Made by a program: the position numbers and the translations under genes. Shown in pieces: positions 49,002-57,318 of a DNA stretch of 64,000 nucleotides. Below the pieces are notes generated by a model. The model was not told the DNA's origin, did not search any database, and was given only the letters and a program-made list of their open reading frames with translations. The DNA is from Phocaeicola dorei (GTDB lineage Bacteria; Bacteroidota; Bacteroidia; Bacteroidales; Bacteroidaceae), in NCBI RefSeq assembly GCF_013009555.1, contig NZ_CP046176.1, positions 527,501-591,500 on the forward strand. The letters are read 5' to 3'. The number at the start of each line of letters is the position of its first letter. The stretch's first letter is position 1.

Positions 49002-51914
49002 TTATTGTCGGAAATCAAACATCAAATTAAGGTGTAGTCCTTCATCCCCCGATTTGATACGGATATTACCCGGCTGGCTGTTCGGCCCTTGTTGCTCAAT
49101 TGGTTTAAAGGAGCAAATAGCCGGGATGTCCAGCAGGAAGGATATATCCCCTTCAGGGAATTTGGGCATGGTGTCTTTTACGCGTCCTTTCGGTTCTTCG
49201 GGAGTGAACACATGGAAGAAGATACCGTCATTCCGGGAATAAATGGTGAACGGTGTTGTGTCACTTTCCAAAGTGGCCCAATACATATTGGCATGATATC
49301 CTTTAAATTCCGGATAAACCAGATTTTCAAAACTTTCTCCGGTAATGGTATTGTTATACTCTTTGTGCCATACTCCATAATTCGTTCCCGGAATCCGGTT
49401 TTTCCAGACACGGTATGGACCGCGGCCCATCCATTTCATGCCGGAGCAATTCTTTTCAGGATAAGAGAAAGTCAGACCGAGATTGAATACTTTGGAGTCC
49501 ATGAAAGCATCATCAAATCCACCTCCGCCGGAAGCCCGGTTCAGCAGAATGGCATCCATATAGAGTAGTCCTTTGTCCGTAAGACGCCATACGATGGAGT
49601 CGGCGGCACCTTTGTATTTGGCACAGTAAACAGCCCCCTCGTTGCTGTTGCGGACATAGCTCAATGTTGGTTCGTAGCGCATTTTCATGCCCACTGCCAC
49701 AGGACCGTCTTTGAATGGAACTTCTGTTCCTCCTGATGTGATACGGCTGATCATGCCGGTAGCCGGGTTAAAAGTGACGGTTACACGGTCGCTTTTCAGT
49801 TCGATGGTGGTAGCGGTTTGAGTGGCGGTTGCCGGCTGTACCATTTCCAGGGTCATCGGAGTCTGTGCCATTTTATGATCAAAGTATTGTTTTGCCAGTC
49901 GGATAGGATAGGTCCAGTTACAGATACTTTTCCCCTCTTTGTCAAAAGCCTCTAACTCCAGTACATCACCTTCCCGGAAAGAAGCAGGAAGAGTGAAGCG
50001 GGCTTTTCCAGTTTCACCCGGTGTGATGGCAGGCAGTTGTACATGGCCTTCTGCGATAACTTTACCGCTTTCCATTGCATCTTTCAAAGGTGTTTCGCAA
50101 GTACGTATTTTGTAAGTCATGCGACATTTGTCCAAGTTAGTATAAGTATATTCATTAGTAACCAGGAAGCTGCCGTCAAAGTGGTCAGTAATCAGCAGCG
50201 GTTTTAACTGGATGGGCGACCATTGTGCGCGGATAGCATAGTAACTTCCTTCTTTTTCTCTACGCGGACCTACTACCCCGTCAGGAGCATTGGATTTATC
50301 TGAATCCAATATGCCTCCTTTATCAGAACGTTTGGGAGCTTCGTCACAGAATACCCAGATAAAGCCTCCGGCAAACATGGGGTTCGTGCACCAACGATCC
50401 CAAAAGTCACGTAGTCCGGCACCACCTCCCTGATCATACATGGCATGCATGAATTCGGTAGGCATAAATACTTTATAGCCGTTGGTAAAACGTGCCACTC
50501 CGGTCAGATAAGTGGGATAATGGTGGGTGTCCAGATCATTGAAATCGGCCCAAGGATGTACCATGTGGCGTTTCTGTAATTTATCGTATTTGGCGAATAA
50601 AGGATCAAGATTATAATTCCATCCTCCTTCGTTGCCATTACTCCAAATAATGATGGAAGGATGATTCACATCGCGTTCTATCATTTCTTTGACTAATTTA
50701 GGACCTACTTTTGAATCGTATCCGTTTTGCCATCCTGCCAGTTCATCCATATAGACAATTCCTAATGAATCACACATATCCAGGAAATGTTCATCAGGCG
50801 GATAATGTGAACGGACTGCATTCATATTCATCTCTTTTACCAGCAAGGCATCCTGACGGCTCATAGCTGCACTGGTAGCACGACCTCCATCTACGGAAAA
50901 AGAATGGCGGTTGACACCTTTCACCACGAGTTTGGTGCCATTCAGATAAACTCCGTCTTGTGGAAAGAATTCAATGGTGCGGAAACCTATCCGCGTTTCA
51001 CGGCTTTGCACCGTTTTCCCTTCGGGGTCTTTCAGTTCCAATCTGGCTACGTACAGATTGGGGTCCTCTGTAGACCAAGGTTGGATGTTCATCCAGTTCC
51101 CTTCCACCAACTGTTCCTTGTTCGAATCCTTAATCTGATGAGAAATGCTAGATTTGTTTTCTTGAGTGTATATGTCTTTTCCATCCTTTAATGAACGGAC
51201 GGAAACAGACAATTCATATCCTTTGGCATCTCCTTCCATTTCTATTGCCGCTTGCAATTTTCCATGCTGATCGGCGTTCAGAATAAAATGTCGCATGTGG
51301 ACTGCCGGGACAACTTCCAGCCATACAGGTCTGTAAATACCACCATACAGCCACCAGTCGGCTTTACGTTCGGCTGCATTGATGGATTTGTTGGCTGATT
51401 CTTTAGCTATCTTTACTTCAAGCAGGTTCTTTTTGCCGGGCTTCAATAAATCGGTGATATCATAACTGAAGCGGTAGAATCCTCCCTGATGCATCTCGCC
51501 TGCGGGTTTTCCATTGATGAAAACTTCCGTGTCGGTCATCACTCCGTTAAAGAATATTTTTATCCGCTCACCGGAAGTTGTTGCCGGGGATTCAAATTTA
51601 TATCGATAAATGCCCGTTTCGTCGCTTGGCCTTTCACCTTTTATAGTGTACCAACGACCGTAAGTATATTCTCCGAATCCTTGCAGTTCCCAGTTGCAGG
51701 GTACTTCGATCTTTTTCCATTTTCCACTGTTTTGTCCTCCCGAACAAAAGAACTCCCAAGTCCTGGTGTCGTCAATACCGGTTCCCGATAAATAGATACG
51801 TTCGGGGTGCGGAGCTTGTGCCTGCACAGTTGGTCCACTCCACAGGGCAGCTATTACTAAAGCTGTCAGTTTGGTCCATTTGTTTTTCATAATACCATTG
51901 AATACTGTTTTCAT
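49002..51914 (-). CDS. GH2 beta-galactosidase-type glycosidase
   Basis: A 970-residue secreted GH2 enzyme. Domains are a jelly-roll (about 40-210), an Ig-like domain (about 215-325), the TIM barrel, then C-terminal beta domains including a Bgal_small_N-like fold. In the barrel, IIWSNGNEGGWN (acid/base Glu near 428) and PTEFMHAMYDQGG (nucleophile Glu near 487) are intact. Galactosidase versus glucuronidase or mannosidase cannot be settled by reading. The first ATG (51914) is only 5 bp from a -7-like TATTTTTG; the ATG at 51890 (MKNKWTKLTALVIAALW) gives a cleaner signal peptide and fits that promoter. Confidence 0.88.
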   Translation of the reverse strand: MKTVFNGIMKNKWTKLTALVIAALWSGPTVQAQAPHPERIYLSGTGIDDTRTWEFFCSGGQNSGKWKKIEVPCNWELQGFGEYTYGRWYTIKGERPSDETGIYRYKFESPATTSGERIKIFFNGVMTDTEVFINGKPAGEMHQGGFYRFSYDITDLLKPGKKNLLEVKIAKESANKSINAAERKADWWLYGGIYRPVWLEVVPAVHMRHFILNADQHGKLQAAIEMEGDAKGYELSVSVRSLKDGKDIYTQENKSSISHQIKDSNKEQLVEGNWMNIQPWSTEDPNLYVARLELKDPEGKTVQSRETRIGFRTIEFFPQDGVYLNGTKLVVKGVNRHSFSVDGGRATSAAMSRQDALLVKEMNMNAVRSHYPPDEHFLDMCDSLGIVYMDELAGWQNGYDSKVGPKLVKEMIERDVNHPSIIIWSNGNEGGWNYNLDPLFAKYDKLQKRHMVHPWADFNDLDTHHYPTYLTGVARFTNGYKVFMPTEFMHAMYDQGGGAGLRDFWDRWCTNPMFAGGFIWVFCDEAPKRSDKGGILDSDKSNAPDGVVGPRREKEGSYYAIRAQWSPIQLKPLLITDHFDGSFLVTNEYTYTNLDKCRMTYKIRTCETPLKDAMESGKVIAEGHVQLPAITPGETGKARFTLPASFREGDVLELEAFDKEGKSICNWTYPIRLAKQYFDHKMAQTPMTLEMVQPATATQTATTIELKSDRVTVTFNPATGMISRITSGGTEVPFKDGPVAVGMKMRYEPTLSYVRNSNEGAVYCAKYKGAADSIVWRLTDKGLLYMDAILLNRASGGGGFDDAFMDSKVFNLGLTFSYPEKNCSGMKWMGRGPYRVWKNRIPGTNYGVWHKEYNNTITGESFENLVYPEFKGYHANMYWATLESDTTPFTIYSRNDGIFFHVFTPEEPKGRVKDTMPKFPEGDISFLLDIPAICSFKPIEQQGPNSQPGNIRIKSGDEGLHLNLMFDFRQ

Positions 51915-51918
51915 GATA

Positions 51919-51945
51919 CAAAAATAAGGCGGGATAACCCGCCTT
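51919..51945 (-). terminator. terminator overlapping a -7 element before GH2
   Basis: A 9-bp GC-rich stem TAAGGCGGG / CCCGCCTTA with a 4-nt loop (51925-51945). On the minus strand it is followed by TTTTT. The same T-run plus the last stem bases and the next G forms TATTTTTG (51919-51926), an exact -7 match. The element can end transcription from the upstream fusion gene and start it for GH2. Confidence 0.75.
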
Positions 51946-52011
51946 ACAATGGAAAATCATACATTATGATGAAAAATGATACAGTTATAGGGAATTAATA
52001 TGCCGATAGAA

Positions 52012-54771
52012 TTATTTTATTTCTATTCTCATGGGAGATTCCTTTTTATATTCAACCTTTTCCTGATTGGCATTTATGTTCTTGAAAATAATGTTTTTGG
52101 ATTTCTTACCTTCTACATTCACCCTAATTTCTTCACTAGGGAGTTTGAAATGTATATCCTCGAACAGGATGTCTTTTCCATCCAATATGTGAATGTCATT
52201 ATGCAGCGATTCTATCGTCAGCTTCCGCATCGTAAATCCGGCGGCATCATTCAGGGCGCCGATTAATTTCTTGCATTTGATCTCTCCATTTTCTATCACT
52301 ACCTGGTTGAAAGGTATTTCAGGAATACCATTGGCGGTAAAGAACTGGTCGGCTGATTCTACAATGAAATCTTTGATCAGGATATTCTTTACATCAGGTG
52401 TCAGCCGGTTTACTTTTCTTGCCGGATAGCGTGCGGCCAGTTCGCCCATATAATAAGCACTGCCCAACAAATCCCAAGTAAAGGCTTTTCCTACATTGAT
52501 CATGCGCAGTCTCTCATAGTAAGTGTTGTCACTGCCTCCTCCACGGTTGCGTCGCGTTTTGAAACGGATGCCGGTACGAGTGCCGTCAAATACACAATCG
52601 TGTACATACAGATTCTTGATCACTCCGGCTGTTTCACTACCACAAGTAATCCCGCCATGTCCATGCTGGGCCAGCGAGTAGCGGATAATTACGTTTTCTG
52701 TAGGTTTACCTACACGTAATCCGTCTTCTGCTCTACCGGCTTTCAGGGTAAAGCAATCATCACCGCAGTTCAGCGTGCAGTATTCAATTAATACATTTTT
52801 ACAAGATTCTATATCAATACCGTCTCCGCTGGGCACCTTGGTGGAATTAACGGTAATGCCTCTTATAATTACATTCTCGCAATAAATGGGTACCACATTC
52901 CATAAGGTGCTTCGTTCCATCGTGATCCCTTCTATTAATACATTGGTACAGTTGATAGGAGAGATTGTTTTAGGACGATAGAAAGTCCTGCCTTCCATAC
53001 CGTCATAGATACGTTGTTCTATAGGCATGTCCCACGGGACATCTTTTTCTACCACTGAAGCACCGTTAGGACGTTTTCTGATTTCAGCATCCATAGATGG
53101 TCCGTAAATGGTTCCTTCTCCTGTAATGGCGATGTTGTTTTCCCCATTGGCGTAAATAAAGGCGGCCGGCCCCATTATTTCTACCCCTTCATGGCGTGTG
53201 AAAACCGCCGGTAGATAATCTTCCGCACGACCGGAAAACTCTATTTCGGCTCCTTTGGCTAAATGTAGATTAACATTACTTTTCAGTACAATACGGGCCG
53301 ATTTCCATTTTCCCTCAGGAATGACGACTGTTCCTCCTCCTTGTTTGCTGACTTCAGCAATCGTCCGGTTCACTAAATCTGTAATAGGGGCATCTTCTGT
53401 CATTCCTTTGTCTTTCATATTGACGATGAAATCGGGAAAAACGGGACGCTTCGGCTGAGGCATATTGAAATATGCATTCTTGATCGGAACGATATTCCGG
53501 GGCATTGCTTGTGCACCGACTTCATTTAAATAGGGGATAGCTGGTTTCAGTTCTGCTGTCAGCTTATCCAATACTTCCGGATTTAATTTTACTTTTACCA
53601 TTCCGATGGGGTGGAAGCGCGTATCATCCCAAGCTGTATAAACAATGGTATATACATTATCTCCTTCGGGTATCAGGCAAAGCGGAGTCCTCATGACAGT
53701 CCACCATTTTTTAACTTTGGTATCTATGGCGATATAACGTGCTTTGCTCCAGTTTTTTCCGTCTATGGATAAAGTGTATCCCATTCTGTTGGGTAAGTTT
53801 AAATAGTTCGGCCCGCCGTCAAACATCGCTATGTAGGTTCCGTTGGGTAATTTGGATACGATAGGATTCTCTACAAACTGTGGGTGAATGGAAGTTATCG
53901 GATTGATTTCCTCACCCATACGTTTCCATGGTCCTTCCAACGTTTCTGATTCGGCCAGTCCCACAGCCCATACCTTGCGCTTTTCCCCTCCTTTCAAGGG
54001 ATAATCTGCACGGGTTTCGTAAGGATAAGCTCCACTGATAAACGCATTCCAGCCTTTATCCACTTTATATGGGAAGAAAGAAGCGACCCCTTGCCGTCCT
54101 TCCCAAAGTTGGGAGTCCAGTCCCGGTTCTATAATGATTCCCATATCTCGGTAAGGACCGCCTATTCCTTCTAGACCTTCCTTTTCGGATTCACATCTCC
54201 AGATGCGGCCGAAAGAATGATTGGGTGCAATTTCTTTATCTGTGGTGTAGGCCAGATAAAATCCGTACCATCGGTTGTTTTCCTCGCTGAATACAGGCAT
54301 ATAAGACCAGATGGCGGAACGGCGGTCATTCATGGGATTGTCTTCATGTACCAATGCATAGACACCGCTTGATTCCAATATAGTGGATTGGCGTGTCCAG
54401 TGAACACCATCAGTGCTGGTCCAGTGTCCTATACGTGTCTTTACTCTGTCGTGATAGGCAGGCATCCCTTTCACACCGGCGCGTTCGGTAGGAAACATGT
54501 GATAAGTACCTTTTATTTTTACGATAGAGCCTCCTTCAAATCCTCCTTGAATCCCTTCTGTACCTGGCATTCCTGCGTTGATAACGGGGGCTTCAGGTCC
54601 TCCGATAACAGTAAATAAAGTTTCTCCTTCGGTGATTCCATCGATATGGAATGATATACTATCTGTTTTATCAGTCGTTTTGGTACTTTTGCTTTCCATC
54701 TTTTGAGCGATGGCTTGCGTACCCGCCAGACATAATCCGATACACAGTCCCCAAAAAGCGTTTCTTGTCAT
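52012..54771 (-). CDS. beta-propeller-GH28 fusion protein
   Basis: A 919-residue secreted protein (signal ends in AIAQ). Residues about 45-420 look like a five-bladed propeller related to GH43/GH32 folds: HMFPTERAG, GHWTSTDGVHWTRQ, SAIWSYMPVFSEENNRWYGF, SIHPQFVENPIVSKLPNGTY. I cannot assign it to a numbered family, and the usual GH43 SDPD block is missing. Residues about 460-900 are GH28 with all signatures: SGDG (about 649), GDDC (about 670), GHGG (about 704), RFKTRRNRGG (about 737). It likely cuts a galacturonosyl bond next to a sugar handled by the propeller. First gene of the block; a terminator separates it from GH2. Confidence 0.85.
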   Translation of the reverse strand: MTRNAFWGLCIGLCLAGTQAIAQKMESKSTKTTDKTDSISFHIDGITEGETLFTVIGGPEAPVINAGMPGTEGIQGGFEGGSIVKIKGTYHMFPTERAGVKGMPAYHDRVKTRIGHWTSTDGVHWTRQSTILESSGVYALVHEDNPMNDRRSAIWSYMPVFSEENNRWYGFYLAYTTDKEIAPNHSFGRIWRCESEKEGLEGIGGPYRDMGIIIEPGLDSQLWEGRQGVASFFPYKVDKGWNAFISGAYPYETRADYPLKGGEKRKVWAVGLAESETLEGPWKRMGEEINPITSIHPQFVENPIVSKLPNGTYIAMFDGGPNYLNLPNRMGYTLSIDGKNWSKARYIAIDTKVKKWWTVMRTPLCLIPEGDNVYTIVYTAWDDTRFHPIGMVKVKLNPEVLDKLTAELKPAIPYLNEVGAQAMPRNIVPIKNAYFNMPQPKRPVFPDFIVNMKDKGMTEDAPITDLVNRTIAEVSKQGGGTVVIPEGKWKSARIVLKSNVNLHLAKGAEIEFSGRAEDYLPAVFTRHEGVEIMGPAAFIYANGENNIAITGEGTIYGPSMDAEIRKRPNGASVVEKDVPWDMPIEQRIYDGMEGRTFYRPKTISPINCTNVLIEGITMERSTLWNVVPIYCENVIIRGITVNSTKVPSGDGIDIESCKNVLIEYCTLNCGDDCFTLKAGRAEDGLRVGKPTENVIIRYSLAQHGHGGITCGSETAGVIKNLYVHDCVFDGTRTGIRFKTRRNRGGGSDNTYYERLRMINVGKAFTWDLLGSAYYMGELAARYPARKVNRLTPDVKNILIKDFIVESADQFFTANGIPEIPFNQVVIENGEIKCKKLIGALNDAAGFTMRKLTIESLHNDIHILDGKDILFEDIHFKLPSEEIRVNVEGKKSKNIIFKNINANQEKVEYKKESPMRIEIK

Positions 54772-54951
54772 ACTTAGTCTTTTAAAAGTTAAATGGCCTC
54801 CATTTTACGGCTTATAAGTAATGACGTTTGTAGATAGGATTTGTAACCATCGGATTTGTTCTTATTTTTATGAAGCAGATCGATGTTTTCTTGTTTGTCT
54901 GTAAATAGAAGAAAAAGGTTATTTTTATAGGTGTTAAATCAAAATATGATG

Positions 54952-54959
54952 TATATTTG
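54952..54959 (+). promoter_or_regulatory. -7 promoter element of the SGNH gene
   Basis: TATATTTG, an exact match, 23 bp before the ATG at 54982. Confidence 0.6.
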
Positions 54960-54981
54960 AAAGCGAAATAATCAAATACCT

Positions 54982-55677
54982 ATGAAGAAGTATATTATAA
55001 CTCTGCTGTTTTGTACGTTATTTTGTCATTTAGGCATTGCTCAAGGTTTGAAATCAGTTTCTATCTTGGGAGATTCTTATTCCACTTTCGAAGGATATGT
55101 TCAACCCGATACTAATTTTGTATGGTATCTGAAGACACCTCCTGAAGGGAGAAAGACGGATATGGTTTCTGTACGTAATACTTGGTGGCATCAGTTTATT
55201 AAGGAGAACAACTACCGTCTTTGTGTGAATAATTCGTTTTCCGGTGCTACTATTTGCCATACCGGTTATCGTTCGGAGGATTATAGCGACCGTTCTTTTA
55301 TCACCCGGATGAAGGCGTTGGGCTGTCCTGATATTATTTTTATTTTTGGCGCGACTAATGATTATTGGGCGAAATCACCTTTAGGAGAGTATCTGTATGC
55401 GGATTGGTCCAAAAAAGATTTATATTCTTTCCGCCCTGCTATGGCTTATATGCTGGATACAATGATTGATTATTATCCTAATGTGGAGATTTATTTTCTA
55501 TTGAATGATGGTTTGGGAGAGGAAATCAGTGAATCGGTCAGAACGATTTGCAAACATTATCAGATAGATTGCATTGAACTGAAAGGGCTTGATAAAATGA
55601 GCGGACATCCTTCGGTGAAAGGGATGAAGCAGATTAGTGAGCAGGTGAAGGCGTATATGAATTCCCGGCATAATTGA
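54982..55677 (+). CDS. SGNH-family esterase
   Basis: A 231-residue secreted hydrolase (signal ends GIAQ). SGNH blocks: GDSYS with nucleophile Ser32, an oxyanion Gly near 88 (NSFSGAT), GATND (123-127) with the oxyanion Asn126, and the catalytic Asp204-His209 pair in LDKMSGHPS. The family deacylates sugars, so removal of acetyl or other esters from pectin-like glycan is a reasonable guess from its neighbours. It is on the opposite strand to the GH block, with its own promoter and a terminator after it. Confidence 0.85.
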   Translation: MKKYIITLLFCTLFCHLGIAQGLKSVSILGDSYSTFEGYVQPDTNFVWYLKTPPEGRKTDMVSVRNTWWHQFIKENNYRLCVNNSFSGATICHTGYRSEDYSDRSFITRMKALGCPDIIFIFGATNDYWAKSPLGEYLYADWSKKDLYSFRPAMAYMLDTMIDYYPNVEIYFLLNDGLGEEISESVRTICKHYQIDCIELKGLDKMSGHPSVKGMKQISEQVKAYMNSRHN

Positions 55678-55734
55678 GTATGACGGTTTATGTAGTGATT
55701 ATTTTAGAGGAATAATGATAAACAGTTTCCGATG

Positions 55735-55785
55735 ATATTTTAGTGAAAGATATACTGGTTGAAGTATATTCTCTCACTAAAATAT
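55735..55785. terminator. bidirectional hairpin between SGNH and sulfatase genes
   Basis: The outer arms ATATTTTAGTGA (55735-55746) and TCACTAAAATAT (55774-55785) pair perfectly, with an inner GATATAC / GTATATT extension. It lies between two convergent genes. Confidence 0.75.
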
Positions 55786-55880
55786 GCCTATCACTTCTTA
55801 TTTTACAAAAAACAATCGTCAAATGTCTTTCAGTTATAATCTAATCTCGGTGGTTAGAGCAGGTAAACCAGAAAGTTTTT

Positions 55881-57314
55881 TCATTGTGATTTCATTAAAG
55901 TTTCTTTTTTAGCCTTTAAAAATGAAGAGAGCTTATTTATTTCGCTTCTATACTTTCGTTCGTTGACCCTGTTCTTATTTTCTTCTGGATCTATGTGATG
56001 GTCAAACAACATTCGGGAATGAATCTTTTCTTTTTGTTTCCATTCCGCATAGTTGTATCTATTGCTAACAGCATTGTCTCCCCCTTCCCATTGGATATAT
56101 ACTTGGTCTTTTATTTTTGCTTTTAAATTTGTTAAAATAGGAACAAAACTAGTGCCATTTAATTGATTCTTTGGTATGGGCAAATGACAAAGTTCACATA
56201 GTGTTGGATATAAATCTACGAATTCTACCATGGACTTAGTTTTTCCTTTTTTCAATCCGGGAACACGTACAATTAAAGGAACGTGAGTAGAACGATCCAT
56301 TAAATTATGCTTACCGAGAAAGTTGTGTTCCCCTAGATGCCAGCCATGGTCTCCTAGTAATACAACGATGGTATTATTTGCTAAACCTAGCTCATCCAGG
56401 GCATCCAGCACTTTTCCTATTTGGGCGTCAACATAGCTTAAACAGGCATAATATCCGTGTTTGGCTTCTTTCTGAAAATAGATATCATCTGCTGTGGTAG
56501 TACGTGCGTAAGCATAGATTTCTCCAGAGTTTTTAACTTCATCCGGCAAGCCTGCAGGGCGAAAACGATTATTGGCAACTGGAATTTTCTCTCGGTCATA
56601 TAAATCCCAATATTTTTTAGGGGCATTAAAAGGTAAATGTGGCTTCCAAAATCCACATGCCATAAAGAAAGGTTTTCCTTGTTCTTTTAAACGTTTTAAG
56701 TCTGCAATGGCTTTTAATGCCAGTTTTCCGTCATCATAAGCGGTGTCAGGTACTTCAGCCCACTCACAAAAAGGCCCTCGCATTGTTTTGGGATTGATAG
56801 TTCGTGCGGAGACTTCATTCATCCATAATTCCCATTTATTGTATTCTGCCCAATATACATCATATCCGTCGGGATGTTTACGGTAAGGAGGTTCACTCCA
56901 TGAATTAGCATGATCTGAAAGATGGTGGAAAACCTTGCCGTTTGAGATTGTGTAATAGCCATGTGATGTAAACCATCTTGATATCGGAATTGCGGTTGGG
57001 CAATCTTTGCTGGCATAAGCGGAATAGTTGACAAAGCGATCTGGATAGTGTGGATACACTCCTGTCAATAAACTGGCGCGTGAAGCTCCACTTACTGGGA
57101 TATTACAGTAAGCGTTCTGAAATAATAACCCGCTGGCGGCAAAACGATCGATATTGGGGGTCTTTACTTCTTTTACTCCATAGCATCCTAACTCAGGGCG
57201 CATATCGTCTGCCATCAAGAATAGAACGTTCATTTTCTCTGTCTGTGAAAATACAGACAGAGAAGAGAAGGCAAGCATTGAAATGCTTGAAAACAAAGTA
57301 TATTTTAACTGCAT
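55881..57314 (-). CDS. Ser-type S1 sulfatase, iduronate-2-sulfatase-like
   Basis: A 477-residue secreted sulfatase (signal ends VFSQ). MADDMRPELGCYGVKEVKTP resembles iduronate-2-sulfatase and holds the metal Asp pair. The active-site motif is SGASRASLLTG with Ser75 in place of Cys, so formylglycine must be made by an anSME-type radical SAM enzyme, not found in this window. A second metal block is DHGWHLGEHNFLGKHN. It removes a sulfate ester from a glycan; the sugar is not readable. It is 4 bp after susD and is the only enzyme of this locus. Confidence 0.9.
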   Translation of the reverse strand: MQLKYTLFSSISMLAFSSLSVFSQTEKMNVLFLMADDMRPELGCYGVKEVKTPNIDRFAASGLLFQNAYCNIPVSGASRASLLTGVYPHYPDRFVNYSAYASKDCPTAIPISRWFTSHGYYTISNGKVFHHLSDHANSWSEPPYRKHPDGYDVYWAEYNKWELWMNEVSARTINPKTMRGPFCEWAEVPDTAYDDGKLALKAIADLKRLKEQGKPFFMACGFWKPHLPFNAPKKYWDLYDREKIPVANNRFRPAGLPDEVKNSGEIYAYARTTTADDIYFQKEAKHGYYACLSYVDAQIGKVLDALDELGLANNTIVVLLGDHGWHLGEHNFLGKHNLMDRSTHVPLIVRVPGLKKGKTKSMVEFVDLYPTLCELCHLPIPKNQLNGTSFVPILTNLKAKIKDQVYIQWEGGDNAVSNRYNYAEWKQKEKIHSRMLFDHHIDPEENKNRVNERKYRSEINKLSSFLKAKKETLMKSQ

Positions 57315-57318
57315 AATT

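Noticed and set aside
23242..54771. GH28 genes as recent tandem duplicates
   Set aside because: The four GH28 modules differ in length, fusion partner and active-site blocks, so they are old paralogs.
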